Shown here piece by piece: positions 7,205-15,588 of a stretch of 21,664 nt of DNA (positions are counted from its first letter, which is position 1; each line of letters opens with the position of its first letter). Made by a program: the position numbers and the translations under genes. The notes under the pieces were generated by a model. It was not told the origin of the DNA. It saw nothing but the letters and a program-made list of their open reading frames with translations, and made no database searches. The stretch comes from Paracoccaceae bacterium (GTDB lineage: Bacteria; Pseudomonadota; Alphaproteobacteria; Rhodobacterales; Rhodobacteraceae): NCBI GenBank assembly GCA_009922885.1, contig RFUP01000006.1:1-21664 (forward strand), given 5' to 3'.

Positions 7205-9484
7205 ATGAGCCGTTTTGCTGCCCCGATCGCCGAGTCCATTTGGGACATGAAATACCGCTATAAAGATGCGGATGGGCACGCACTTGACGGCTCGATCGAA
7301 GACACTTGGCGGCGCATCGCCCGCAGTCTCGCCGAAGTCGAGAACGACAAAGCCAAGTGGGAAAACACGTTCTACAAGGCGTTGGAAGACTTCAAATTCC
7401 TGCCAGCGGGCCGGATCACGGCGGGCGCAGGAACCGGCCGGTCTGTGACGCTTTTCAATTGCTTCGTCATGGGAACTATCCCTGATAGCATGGGCGGTAT
7501 TTTCGACATGCTGAAGGAAGCTGCCCTCACGATGCAACAGGGTGGCGGAATTGGCTACGACTTCTCGACTGTCCGTCCCAAAGGCGCGCCAGTAGCAGGC
7601 GTGGCCGCTGATGCGTCAGGCCCCTTGTCGTTCATGGATGTCTGGGACGCGATGTGCCGCACGATCATGTCCGCCGGCTCGCGCCGCGGTGCCATGATGG
7701 CCACGATGCGCTGCGATCACCCCGATGTCGAACAGTTCATCGAAGCCAAGCGGGATCCCGCACGCCTGCGTATGTTCAACCTCTCGGTTCTCGTCACCGA
7801 TGCCTTCATGGACGCTGTAAAAGCGGATGGTCCTTGGGAACTCGTGTTTGACGGCCGGGTTTATCGCACGGTTCAGGCGCGTGATCTGTGGAACAAGATC
7901 ATGCAATCGACCTACGATTATGCAGAACCCGGCGTGATCTTCATCGACCGCATCAACAAAGCGAACAACCTTGGCTATTGCGAAACCATTTCCGCCACCA
8001 ACCCCTGCGGCGAACAGCCATTGCCTCCCTATGGCGCTTGCCTTCTTGGTTCGATCAACCTGTCGCGACTGGTAAACGATCCCTTTGGCGACGCGGCTTC
8101 ACTCGACGAAAAGGCACTGGATGAATTGGTGCGCGTCGCCGTTCGGATGATGGACAACGTCGTGGACGCCTCGCGCTTCCCACTGCCGAAACAAGCGGCC
8201 GAGGCAAAGGCCAAGCGCCGGATCGGCTTGGGGGTGACTGGGCTGGCAGACGCGCTCTTGATGGTGAAAGCCACGTATGGATCGGACGATGGCGTCGCCC
8301 TCACCGAGAAGTGGATGAAGCTCATTGCGCGCTCCGCATATCTCGCTTCGGTCGAGCTTGCGCAAGAAAAAGGCGCCTTCCCGCTGTTCGATGCCGAAAA
8401 GTTCCTCGCTTCGGGCAATATGGAAGCCATGGACAAGGATGTGCGTGAGGCCATCGCCAAGCACGGCATCCGCAACGCGCTTCTCACCTCTATTGCGCCA
8501 ACCGGAACGATCTCGCTCTATGCCGGCAACGTCTCCTCCGGTATCGAGCCTGTGTTCGCCTATGCCTACACGCGGAAAGTGCTCCAGAAAGACGGCTCGC
8601 GGACCGAGGAAGAAGTCGTTGATTACGCTGTAAAACACTTCCGCGAGAAATTCGGGGCAGATGCCGAACTTCCGGCCTATTTCGTCAATGCACAAACGCT
8701 CGCGCCGAAAGATCACGTGCGCATGCAGGCAGCAGCGCAAAAATGGGTCGATAGCTCTATCTCCAAAACCATCAACTGCCCCGAGGACATTTCCTTCGAG
8801 GATTTCAAAGACGTTTATCTCGCGGCATGGGACCAAGGCTGCAAAGGCTGCACAACGTATCGCCCGAACGCGGTCACTGGATCGGTCCTGACAGTTTCCG
8901 AAAGCACCAAAGCGCCCGAGGAAGTCCGTCAGCCACCGCAAACAGATGGCGAAATCATCTATCTTTCGGAGCCTCTGGATCGCCCAGCGGCGCTTGAGGG
9001 ATCGACCTATAAGGTAAAGTGGCCCGATAGTGAGCACGCACTCTACATCACGGTGAATGACATCTTCACCGGCGGTCATCGCCGCCCCTTCGAGATTTTC
9101 ATCAACTCGAAGAACATGGAGCACTTCGCTTGGACCGTCGCACTTACGCGAATGATCTCCGCTGTATTCCGTCGGGGTGGTGATGTCTCGTTCGTGGTTG
9201 AAGAGTTGAAAGCCGTCTTCGACCCGCGTGGCGGAGCTTGGATGAATGCGCGCTACGTGCCGTCCATTCTGGCCGCAATTGGTGGCGTCATCGAGCAGCA
9301 TATGATCGCGATCGGGTTCATCGAGGGCGAAGGCATGGGCCTGAAGAGCGATCCAAAGGCCGAGGTGGTTGCGGTTGGCGAAACTCCACGTGGCCCTGCA
9401 TGCTCCTCTTGCGGCCAATACGGCATGCGTATGGTCGAAGGATGTATGACGTGTCCGTCCTGCGGCCACTCGAAATGCGGTTGA
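7205..9484 (+). CDS. nrdJ: Adenosylcobalamin-dependent (class II) ribonucleotide reductase
   Basis: A 759-residue enzyme that reduces ribonucleotides (probably diphosphates) to deoxyribonucleotides using coenzyme B12, with no oxygen requirement and no small subunit. The redox cysteine pair is Cys86 ('LFNCFVMG') and Cys279 ('YGACLLGS'). The thiyl-radical cysteine and neighbours are in 'NPCGEQ' (Asn266, Cys268, Glu270). 'LTSIAPTGTISLYAGNVSSG' is a typical phosphate-binding loop of the barrel. The last 27 residues contain several Cys-x-x-Cys pairs ('CSSCGQ', 'CMTCPSCG', 'KCG'), a zinc-ribbon-like tail that may pass electrons to the active site. The ATG at 7205 follows GAGGA and is preferred over the upstream TTG at 7148, which lies in the promoter. 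Confidence 0.96.
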   Translation: MSRFAAPIAESIWDMKYRYKDADGHALDGSIEDTWRRIARSLAEVENDKAKWENTFYKALEDFKFLPAGRITAGAGTGRSVTLFNCFVMGTIPDSMGGIFDMLKEAALTMQQGGGIGYDFSTVRPKGAPVAGVAADASGPLSFMDVWDAMCRTIMSAGSRRGAMMATMRCDHPDVEQFIEAKRDPARLRMFNLSVLVTDAFMDAVKADGPWELVFDGRVYRTVQARDLWNKIMQSTYDYAEPGVIFIDRINKANNLGYCETISATNPCGEQPLPPYGACLLGSINLSRLVNDPFGDAASLDEKALDELVRVAVRMMDNVVDASRFPLPKQAAEAKAKRRIGLGVTGLADALLMVKATYGSDDGVALTEKWMKLIARSAYLASVELAQEKGAFPLFDAEKFLASGNMEAMDKDVREAIAKHGIRNALLTSIAPTGTISLYAGNVSSGIEPVFAYAYTRKVLQKDGSRTEEEVVDYAVKHFREKFGADAELPAYFVNAQTLAPKDHVRMQAAAQKWVDSSISKTINCPEDISFEDFKDVYLAAWDQGCKGCTTYRPNAVTGSVLTVSESTKAPEEVRQPPQTDGEIIYLSEPLDRPAALEGSTYKVKWPDSEHALYITVNDIFTGGHRRPFEIFINSKNMEHFAWTVALTRMISAVFRRGGDVSFVVEELKAVFDPRGGAWMNARYVPSILAAIGGVIEQHMIAIGFIEGEGMGLKSDPKAEVVAVGETPRGPACSSCGQYGMRMVEGCMTCPSCGHSKCG

Positions 9485-9674
9485 GTGGGCTATGGCCCTG
9501 AGACATCACGGCTAACCCTATTCGAAAGGTAGATCGCCCCAGCCCATTGATGCGGCAGGCATGTTTGGGTATCGGTTGCGAGCGTTCTCAGAAACAGCGT
9601 CTTCGGATGCGTTCTTGAGACGCTTCCAAGCGTATTGCCCTCTTTTGGGGAGGGAAGAATAGAAAAGGTTGAAC
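9485..9674. other. Spacer between nrdJ and the pseB-like gene
   Basis: These 190 bases hold no recognisable gene. A short open frame with no start or Shine-Dalgarno (about 9516-9658) matches nothing known to me. No intrinsic terminator follows nrdJ. The purine-rich run at 9648-9668 includes the AAAAGG that serves the next gene. Confidence 0.5.
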
Positions 9675-10673
9675 ATGCTTTCTGGCTCGACAATCCTCGT
9701 CACCGGTGGGACAGGCTCATTCGGCAACACATTCGTGCCGATGACGCTGGAACGCTTCAACCCTAAGAAAATCATCATCTTTTCCCGCGATGAAATGAAA
9801 CAGTGGGAAATGGCGAAGAAGTTCGCCGATGATCCCCGCGTGCGTTTCTTCATTGGCGATGTCCGTGATCGTGAACGGCTCTACCGAGCTTTCGACGGGG
9901 TCGATTACGTGGTGCACGCAGCCGCGACGAAAATCGTCCCCACTGCGGAATACAATCCTTTCGAGTGTATCAAGACGAACGTGAACGGCGCGATGAATGT
10001 GATCGACGCGTCAATCGACAAGAAAATCAAGGCTGTCGTCGCCCTTTCGACCGATAAGGCCTCCAGCCCGATCAATCTCTACGGTGCCTCCAAACTCGCC
10101 TCAGATAAGCTTTTCGTTGCGGGCAACGCCTACTCCGGCGAGCACGGCACGCGGTTCAGCGTTGTGCGGTACGGAAACGTCATGGGGTCGCGCGGCTCGG
10201 TCATTCCGTTCTTCCTCTCGATCAAGGATAGCGGCGTTCTGCCAGTCACCGACCCGCGCATGACTCGTTTCATGATCAGCCTCGAACAGGGTGTAGAACT
10301 TGTCTGGCATGCCTTTGAGGACATGATCGGTGGGGAAATCTACGTCAAGAAAATCCCCTCCATGAAAGTAACGGACATCGCTTCAGTTGTCGCTCCTGAA
10401 GCCGAGCAGAAGATCGTTGGCATTCGGCCTGGCGAAAAGCTGCATGAACAAATGATCGGTGTCGAAGACGCGCCCTTCACCTATGAATACGGCGATTACT
10501 TCAAAATCCTGCCCGCAATCAATGATTGGGCAACAGATCAATCCCGCATCAAGCTCGGCAAACCCGTCCCGGACAATTTCCAGTATGCGAGCGACAACAA
10601 TCCTGAATGGATGCCTCAGGGCGAACTGGCGCAGTGGATCAGCTCCAACCTTGAGAAAATTGGAAGCATTTGA
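9675..10673 (+). CDS. pseB: UDP-N-acetylglucosamine 4,6-dehydratase (PseB/FlaA1-like)
   Basis: A 332-residue short-chain dehydrogenase/reductase-fold nucleotide-sugar enzyme. 'VTGGTGSFG' (9-17) binds NADP. 'PTAEYNPFECIKTN' (89-102) is a family signature. The catalytic set is 'STDK' (Thr126, Asp127, Lys128) with Tyr136 and Lys140 in 'YGASK'. 'VRYGNVMGSRGSVIPFF' and 'VTDPRMTRFMISLEQGV' complete the pattern. PseB removes water from UDP-GlcNAc with C5 inversion, the first step to pseudaminic acid; related CapD/FnlA-type enzymes feed other surface sugars. None of the later Pse enzymes lie in this window, so the end product is uncertain. The ATG at 9675 follows AAAAGG by six bases; an in-frame TTG at 9669 is less likely. 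Confidence 0.85.
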   Translation: MLSGSTILVTGGTGSFGNTFVPMTLERFNPKKIIIFSRDEMKQWEMAKKFADDPRVRFFIGDVRDRERLYRAFDGVDYVVHAAATKIVPTAEYNPFECIKTNVNGAMNVIDASIDKKIKAVVALSTDKASSPINLYGASKLASDKLFVAGNAYSGEHGTRFSVVRYGNVMGSRGSVIPFFLSIKDSGVLPVTDPRMTRFMISLEQGVELVWHAFEDMIGGEIYVKKIPSMKVTDIASVVAPEAEQKIVGIRPGEKLHEQMIGVEDAPFTYEYGDYFKILPAINDWATDQSRIKLGKPVPDNFQYASDNNPEWMPQGELAQWISSNLEKIGSI

Positions 10674-10728
10674 CCACTCATGGCCCTGCTGGGTGATGAT
10701 GGTTCAGCATATTAGTGATTGGAATTGA

Positions 10729-10751
10729 GGCCGGTTTTTCCGGCCCTTTTT
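10729..10751 (+). terminator. Intrinsic terminator after the pseB-like gene
   Basis: GGCCGG (10729-10734), a TTTTT loop, and the perfectly complementary CCGGCC (10740-10745) are followed by C and five T (10747-10751). A strong GC stem with a U-tract 55 bases after the stop codon is a textbook intrinsic terminator, so pseB and the downstream ugd are separate transcripts. Confidence 0.85.
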
Positions 10752-10968
10752 CTGCCTTCGAGATGCCGGGCGCTTTGCAATCCGGGGAACGCAAATCCGG
10801 CCCTTGCCGAAGAGTTTCTTGGCTATGAAGCAGAGAGATGCAAATTAGGTATTGTTTCCAAAATCTGTCCTAATAACGCCGCAATTTGTATGCACATGCC
10901 TCTATAGCTATTAAGGCGCAGCAAGGTCCGCGATGGCAAGTTCAATGACTGGAATGAAGGGGCAGACC
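10752..10968. other. AT-richer leader region before ugd
   Basis: About 217 bases without a gene. The stretch 10820-10915 is clearly AT-richer than its surroundings. TTGTAT (10886-10891), a 17-base spacer and TATTAA (10909-10914) form a possible promoter for ugd, with the start of transcription near 10921. GAAGGGG at 10956-10962 is the ugd ribosome-binding site. A 62-codon open frame at 10719-10907 runs through the terminator and is not a credible gene. Confidence 0.4.
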
Positions 10969-12124
10969 ATGAATATCGTTGTTGTGGGAATTGGCTACGT
11001 AGGCCTGTCCAATGCAGCCCTCCTCGCCCAGAATAACACTGTTGTCGCGGTCGACATTTCGGAAGAACGGGTCGCTCAGGTCAACAATCGCCAATGCCCG
11101 ATCATCGATGCCGAACTGGAAGACTTCCTGTCCTCCAAACACCTCGATCTACGCGCAACAACTGATCTCATCAGCGCCGCATCGAATGCGGACATTGTCA
11201 TCGTAGCAACCCCGACGGACTACGACCCCAAGACAAATTTCTTTGACACGTCCTCAGTGGAAAACGTTGTCCACCAAGTCTCCAAGATCGCACCGGAAGC
11301 TACAATAATCATTAAGTCCACGATCCCCGTGGGTTTCGTGCAGCGACTCAGAGTAGAAACCGGCAACACCAACATCATCTTCAGCCCGGAATTCCTGCGG
11401 GAAGGTCGGGCATTATACGATAATCTCTACCCAAGCCGGATCATCGTCGGAGATCGCAGAGGCTTTTGCCAGACTTCTTCAGGAAGGAGCTCGCGCCGAA
11501 AATGTCCCCCTTTTATTCGCTGCCCCTTCCGAGGCCGAGGCGATAAAGCTGTTCGCGAACACCTACCTTGCGATGCGGGTTGCGTTCTTCAATGAACTCG
11601 ACAGCTATGCCATGGCTCATGGCATGGACACCAAGCAGGTGATCGACGGGGTCTGCCTCGATCCGCGGATCGGCAGCCACTATAACAACCCGTCATTCGG
11701 CTATGGCGGCTACTGCCTTCCGAAAGACACCAAACAGCTTCTCGCGAATTACGCAAAAGTGCCGCAGAACCTGATTGCCGCTATCGTAGATGCCAATCGC
11801 ACGAGGAAAGATTTCTTGGCGGAGCAGGTCGTCGCGAAAGCTCCAAAAGTCGTTGGTATTTATCGGCTTGTGATGAAAGCCGGATCCGACAATTTCCGGC
11901 AATCTTCAATCCAAGGCATCATGAAGCGGATCAAGGCCAAGGGCATCGAAGTCGTCGTCTTCGAACCCGCGCTCCAAGAAGATCATTTCTTCGGATCTCG
12001 GGTGATCCGCGATCTTTCAGCATTCAAAGCGGAAGCCGACGTCATCATCGCCAACCGGATGACAGATGAAATCCGTAGTGTCGCCGGCAAAGTCTTCACC
12101 CGCGACATCTTCGGAGCTGACTAA
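10969..12124 (+). pseudogene. ugd: UDP-glucose 6-dehydrogenase, broken by an internal frameshift
   Basis: Two adjoining frames together spell one Ugd. Frame 1 (10969-11454) gives the NAD-binding half: 'VGIGYVGLSNAALLAQN', 'IVATPTDYDPKTN', 'IIKSTIPVGF' and 'IIFSPEFLREG', ending 'SRIIVGD'. The protein resumes in another frame at 11456 ('AEAFARLLQEGA') and continues through 'EAIKLFANTYLAMRV' and the catalytic-cysteine motif 'GGYCLPKDTKQLL' to the stop at 12124. One leftover base at 11455 stands where about four residues (12 bases) are expected, so the lesion is a net 11-bp deletion. The 162 plus 222 residues plus four missing ones make 388, the E. coli Ugd length. The intact enzyme oxidises UDP-glucose to UDP-glucuronate for capsule or exopolysaccharide. 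Unrepaired frame 1 reads out to a stop at 11595, so no full enzyme is made. Confidence 0.88.
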
Positions 12125-12132
12125 AACGACAC

Positions 12133-13611
12133 TCAGCGCATCACAAAGGGATTTGCCATTGGCTGATCCGATGTGTTGATCCATGTCGTCTTCGTGCGCG
12201 TGTAGTCCAGAACGCTTTCAAGCCCGGCCTCGCGCCCGTAACCTGACGCGTTGAACCCGCCGAAAGGCGCAATCGGTGAAATAGCGCGGTAGGTGTTGAT
12301 CCAGCAAATCCCCGCCCGCAAGCGCTTCGATACGCGATGCGCGCGGGCAAGGTTTTGCGTAAACACTCCAGAACCCAACCCATAAGGGGTGCTGTTGGCC
12401 AACTGAATTGCTTCTTCCTCGGTATCGAAGGGTAGCAGAGACATCACCGGGCCAAACATCTCGATATGCAACGTCTCGGTCTCTGGACCGGAACATTCCA
12501 CAAGTGTCGGAGCCATATAATTCCCGTCGCGCGGAAGGGGTGCGCCGCCGAAATGGATCGTCGCACCTTGCGATTTTGCTTTCTGCAATGTCTCCACAAT
12601 CCGGTTCACCTGCCCGCGAGTGCACAGAGGCCCGACATGCGTCGAGGCGTCCAAAGGATCGCCGATCACGATTCCCGCAGCCTTTTCAGTAATCCGGCGC
12701 ACAAGGTCAGGCAGGATCGAACGGTGAATGAGCCCCCTAGTGCCCGCCACACAAGACTGCCCAGAAGCGCCGAAGTTCCCGGCGATCAGACCGTTCGCTG
12801 CGCCGTCCAAATCAGCGTCCTCGAAGACGAGAATGGGCGATTTCCCCCCAAGCTCCAAGGTTGTAACTGCGAAATTGTCTGCCGAATTACGGATCACATG
12901 GCGCGCGGTTTCGGGGCCGCCAGTGAAGGCGATCCGGTCCACCATTGGATGCCGCGTGAGAGGTGCCGCGCAATTCTCTGCATCGCCCGTGATGACCGAA
13001 ACCACGCCCGCCGGAAATCCGGCCTCCTCGATTAGTCGTGCAAATTCGAGCATAGGCACAGGGGCCTGTTCCGAGGCTTTCAGCACGACAGTGCATCCTG
13101 CCGCCAAGGCTGGCCCAAGCTTTGTCGCAGTCAGGAACATCTGCGCGTTCCACGGCACCACAGCCGCCACAACACCGATCGGCATGCGGGACGTAAACAC
13201 ATGCAGATCCGGCTTGTCGATCGGGAGAACCGCCCCTTCGATCTTGTCCGCAAGCCCGGCAAAATAGCGGTAGTAATCCCCAACATAGCGGGTTTGGGAG
13301 GCGGTTTCTGCGAGCAATTTCCCGCTATCGGTCGTCTCCAAGGCGCCCAATTTAGCAGCATTCGCTTCCACGAGGTCGGCAAGACGGTAGAGGAGTTTCC
13401 CTCGTGCCGTCTGGGTCATGTCCCGCCACTTCGGATCTTCCAGCATTCGGTGGGCCGCCCGCACCGCGCGGTCCACATCCTCGGAACTGGCACAGGCGAA
13501 GCTTGCCCATGGAGCACCTGTTGCAGGATTGATTGTCTCCATGACTTGGCCTTGGCTGCCGCCAGTCCATGCCCCATCAATAAATAGCTCGTAGTGCGGT
13601 AGGTTTTTCAT
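12133..13611 (-). CDS. NAD(P)-dependent aldehyde dehydrogenase
   Basis: A 492-residue member of the aldehyde dehydrogenase superfamily, which oxidises an aldehyde to its carboxylate through a cysteine thiohemiacetal. Visible active-site features are 'PWNAQMF' (Asn155), 'KASEQAP' (cofactor-binding Lys178 region), 'FTGGPETARHV', the general base Glu253 in 'LELGGKSP', and the nucleophile Cys287 in 'GASGQSCVAGTRG'. 'EMFGPVMSLLPF' and 'PFGGFNASGYGREAG' are also typical. It resembles betaine-aldehyde and semialdehyde dehydrogenases, but the substrate cannot be read from sequence. It is the last gene of the minus-strand catabolic operon, nine bases after the monooxygenase, with AAGGA as its ribosome-binding site inside the end of that gene. 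It is convergent with ugd. Confidence 0.92.
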   Translation of the reverse strand: MKNLPHYELFIDGAWTGGSQGQVMETINPATGAPWASFACASSEDVDRAVRAAHRMLEDPKWRDMTQTARGKLLYRLADLVEANAAKLGALETTDSGKLLAETASQTRYVGDYYRYFAGLADKIEGAVLPIDKPDLHVFTSRMPIGVVAAVVPWNAQMFLTATKLGPALAAGCTVVLKASEQAPVPMLEFARLIEEAGFPAGVVSVITGDAENCAAPLTRHPMVDRIAFTGGPETARHVIRNSADNFAVTTLELGGKSPILVFEDADLDGAANGLIAGNFGASGQSCVAGTRGLIHRSILPDLVRRITEKAAGIVIGDPLDASTHVGPLCTRGQVNRIVETLQKAKSQGATIHFGGAPLPRDGNYMAPTLVECSGPETETLHIEMFGPVMSLLPFDTEEEAIQLANSTPYGLGSGVFTQNLARAHRVSKRLRAGICWINTYRAISPIAPFGGFNASGYGREAGLESVLDYTRTKTTWINTSDQPMANPFVMR

Positions 13612-13620
13612 GTGATTTCC

Positions 13621-14655
13621 TTACCCGAACGCCGGCATCACGTCGTCAATGAACCGTGCGAGAGAAGCCCGTTTGCGCTCCGTGGTCATGCCGCTATCCA
13701 CCCAGAACGAGAATTCGTCATAGCCCAGATCTTCATAGCGCTTGATCATGTCGATAACTTGCTGCGCAGTCCCCATCGTCAAATCACGTCGCATATTCGC
13801 TGGGGCCATCATGGCATTCGCCTCAATTTCCTCTTGCGTGAGCGGCTGGATCAGCCCTTGCGAAATCGGTCTCTTATTTTGAAACCACGCCCCGAAATAG
13901 CAGTAATAGCGGCTGAAATCCCGAGCGGCCTCTTCCAGATCAGCCTCATCCTTCCCGACATAGGCATGATGCAGCAGCATGATCTTCGGCCGTTTCCCTC
14001 CGGCTTTCGCGCAAGCGTCATTGAAGCGCCCCATCAGTGTTTCGACTTCCGCCATGCCCTGCCAAAGTGGCGTAACTTGCACGTTGAAGCCATTTTCGAC
14101 CGCAAACTCATGGCTATTGGGATCGCGCGCCGCAATCCAGATCGGCGGGCCATCCTGCTGAACGGGCTTGGGCGAAGACGTTGTTGCGGGGAACGAGTAA
14201 TACGTCCCCTCATGCGCGCAGTCGCCTTGCCATAGTTTTCTGAGGAGCGGCGCAGACTCCCGCATCCGCTGCCCTGCATCCCAAGCATCCAAGCCAGGCA
14301 TGATGCGTTCATATTCGAAGTTATAGGCACCGCGCGCGATGCCCATTTCAAGTCGCCCTCCCGTCATGAGATCCGTCATAGCGGCCTCACCCGCAAGTTT
14401 GATCGGGTGCCAGAATGGCGCAATGACGGTGCCGGTTCCAAGCTTCACATTCTTGGTGCGATGGGAAAGGTCCATGATCGCCAGAAACGGGTTCGGCGAG
14501 ATCGTGAATTCCATCGCATGATGTTCTCCCGTCCAGATTGCACGCATGCCGCCTTGGTCAGCCATGTCGCAAAGGCCAAGGAATTCCTCATAGAGGTTTT
14601 GATGCGATTGCTCTGGCCCCAGCCGTTCCATATGGGCAAAAAGCGAGAAGTCCAT
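13621..14655 (-). CDS. Luciferase-like (LLM) flavin-dependent monooxygenase
   Basis: A 344-residue TIM-barrel enzyme of the bacterial luciferase-like superfamily. 'AIWTGEHHAMEF' (39-50) holds the conserved His pair of the barrel. 'VKLGTGTVIAPFWHPIKLAGE', seen as 'KLGTGTVIAPFWHP' plus 'IKLAGEAAMTDLMTGGRLEM', is the flavin-side signature, and 'GIARGAYNFEY' follows. Such enzymes use reduced FMN supplied by a partner flavin reductase to oxygenate small organics, in some families (RutA, PyrA) opening N-heterocyclic rings. The reductase gene lies directly upstream, 18 bases away, which supports a two-component monooxygenase. AAAGGA lies ahead of the ATG. An F420-dependent enzyme is the alternative, made less likely by the adjacent reductase. 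The substrate is unknown. Confidence 0.9.
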   Translation of the reverse strand: MDFSLFAHMERLGPEQSHQNLYEEFLGLCDMADQGGMRAIWTGEHHAMEFTISPNPFLAIMDLSHRTKNVKLGTGTVIAPFWHPIKLAGEAAMTDLMTGGRLEMGIARGAYNFEYERIMPGLDAWDAGQRMRESAPLLRKLWQGDCAHEGTYYSFPATTSSPKPVQQDGPPIWIAARDPNSHEFAVENGFNVQVTPLWQGMAEVETLMGRFNDACAKAGGKRPKIMLLHHAYVGKDEADLEEAARDFSRYYCYFGAWFQNKRPISQGLIQPLTQEEIEANAMMAPANMRRDLTMGTAQQVIDMIKRYEDLGYDEFSFWVDSGMTTERKRASLARFIDDVMPAFG

Positions 14656-14673
14656 AGCGAGACGTCCTTTCAG

Positions 14674-15588
14674 TCAATGATAATGGATGTCGCCGCCATC
14701 CACATCACCGACGTAGAGCCCGAATTGGCCTGTCTGATGTTCCATGGCATAGCGCTTGAGAGTTGCAGATTGGCCCGGAACAGAAAAAATCATTTCCGCC
14801 AATTGGTTGATGGGCACGAAATGGCCTTCTGTCGAAGTGCCCTTGCGATATGCTGCCCTGAAACAGGTATGGTGCTCACCGACCTCCGCCCGATCATAAA
14901 TCGAGTAGACCTGAGCCAACTCGACATCCAGTCCGAGCGCGTGCAGGCGCGCACCTAGAGCATCACGAAGGAGGCCGCGCCTCTCTACAACGACTTGAGG
15001 CAAAGCGTAGCTCGCCCCATCGCGAAGTAAGAAAACCGCCCCATCATTTTCGATGATCGCCGAAGCGATGTTTTCCAGCCCTTTCCGTGGCGCACTCGCA
15101 GCGCGCTGCTCAAGCCCGAGACTGAAATATTTTCCGCCCGCATATCCCAAACCCTGAGCGCCGCTATGGCGGAAGTCCCTGACTTCCCCCATGAGCAGGG
15201 CGTGATCCCCCGCATTCAAGACTTGGGCAGTTTCGCAACTAAAGACCGCCGCTGCGCCTCTGATCACGGGGATATCGTGCAAGTCGCAGTCGATTTCGAC
15301 GCGCGCAAAGCGGTCGCCCTTGAAACTCGCGAAGGTGTTCGACACGTTTTCTTGCCCTTCCGCGAGAACGCTAACTGCGAAATGTCTGCAGTTCTTGAAA
15401 GCGTCAAAACTGGACAAGAAGCGCCCCGGACAGACCAAAAGCAATGGCGGCTCTAGAGAAACCGATGTGAAAGAATTAGCCGTGAAGCCGACAGGCACAC
15501 CATCTTCGCCGCGCGCCGTCACAACAGTCACGCCAGTCAGGAAACTCCCGAAAGCCGCTCTTAGGTCGCGTGTGTCGAAAGTACTCAC
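14674..15588 (-). CDS. Flavin reductase with an extra C-terminal NUDIX-like domain
   Basis: A 304-residue protein when begun at GTG 15588. Residues 1-165 are a flavin-reductase-like FMN-binding split barrel: 'FLTGVTVVTARGEDGVPVGF', 'TANSFTSVSLEPPLLLVC', 'FAVSVLAEGQE' and 'AGDHALLMGEVRDF'. This domain reduces FMN or FAD with NAD(P)H for the neighbouring monooxygenase. Residues about 170-304 look like a NUDIX fold ('AIIENDGAVFLLRDG', 'LHALGLDVELAQVYSIYD'), but the Glu-rich catalytic box is missing, so it is probably a binding or regulatory domain. The GTG start is chosen because GTGA overlaps the hydrolase stop and GGAGGAG lies eight bases upstream. An ATG at 15633 would add 15 residues and a 49-base overlap. 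The NUDIX assignment is moderate. Confidence 0.88.
   Translation of the reverse strand: MSTFDTRDLRAAFGSFLTGVTVVTARGEDGVPVGFTANSFTSVSLEPPLLLVCPGRFLSSFDAFKNCRHFAVSVLAEGQENVSNTFASFKGDRFARVEIDCDLHDIPVIRGAAAVFSCETAQVLNAGDHALLMGEVRDFRHSGAQGLGYAGGKYFSLGLEQRAASAPRKGLENIASAIIENDGAVFLLRDGASYALPQVVVERRGLLRDALGARLHALGLDVELAQVYSIYDRAEVGEHHTCFRAAYRKGTSTEGHFVPINQLAEMIFSVPGQSATLKRYAMEHQTGQFGLYVGDVDGGDIHYH

Noticed and set aside
8099..9469. Minus-strand open frame of 456 codons inside nrdJ
   Set aside because: It is antisense to a clear, motif-complete ribonucleotide reductase; its translation shows no domain and it is a by-product of GC-rich codon use.
10719..10907. Open frame of 62 codons after pseB
   Set aside because: It runs through the intrinsic terminator, has no ribosome-binding site and no protein-like features.
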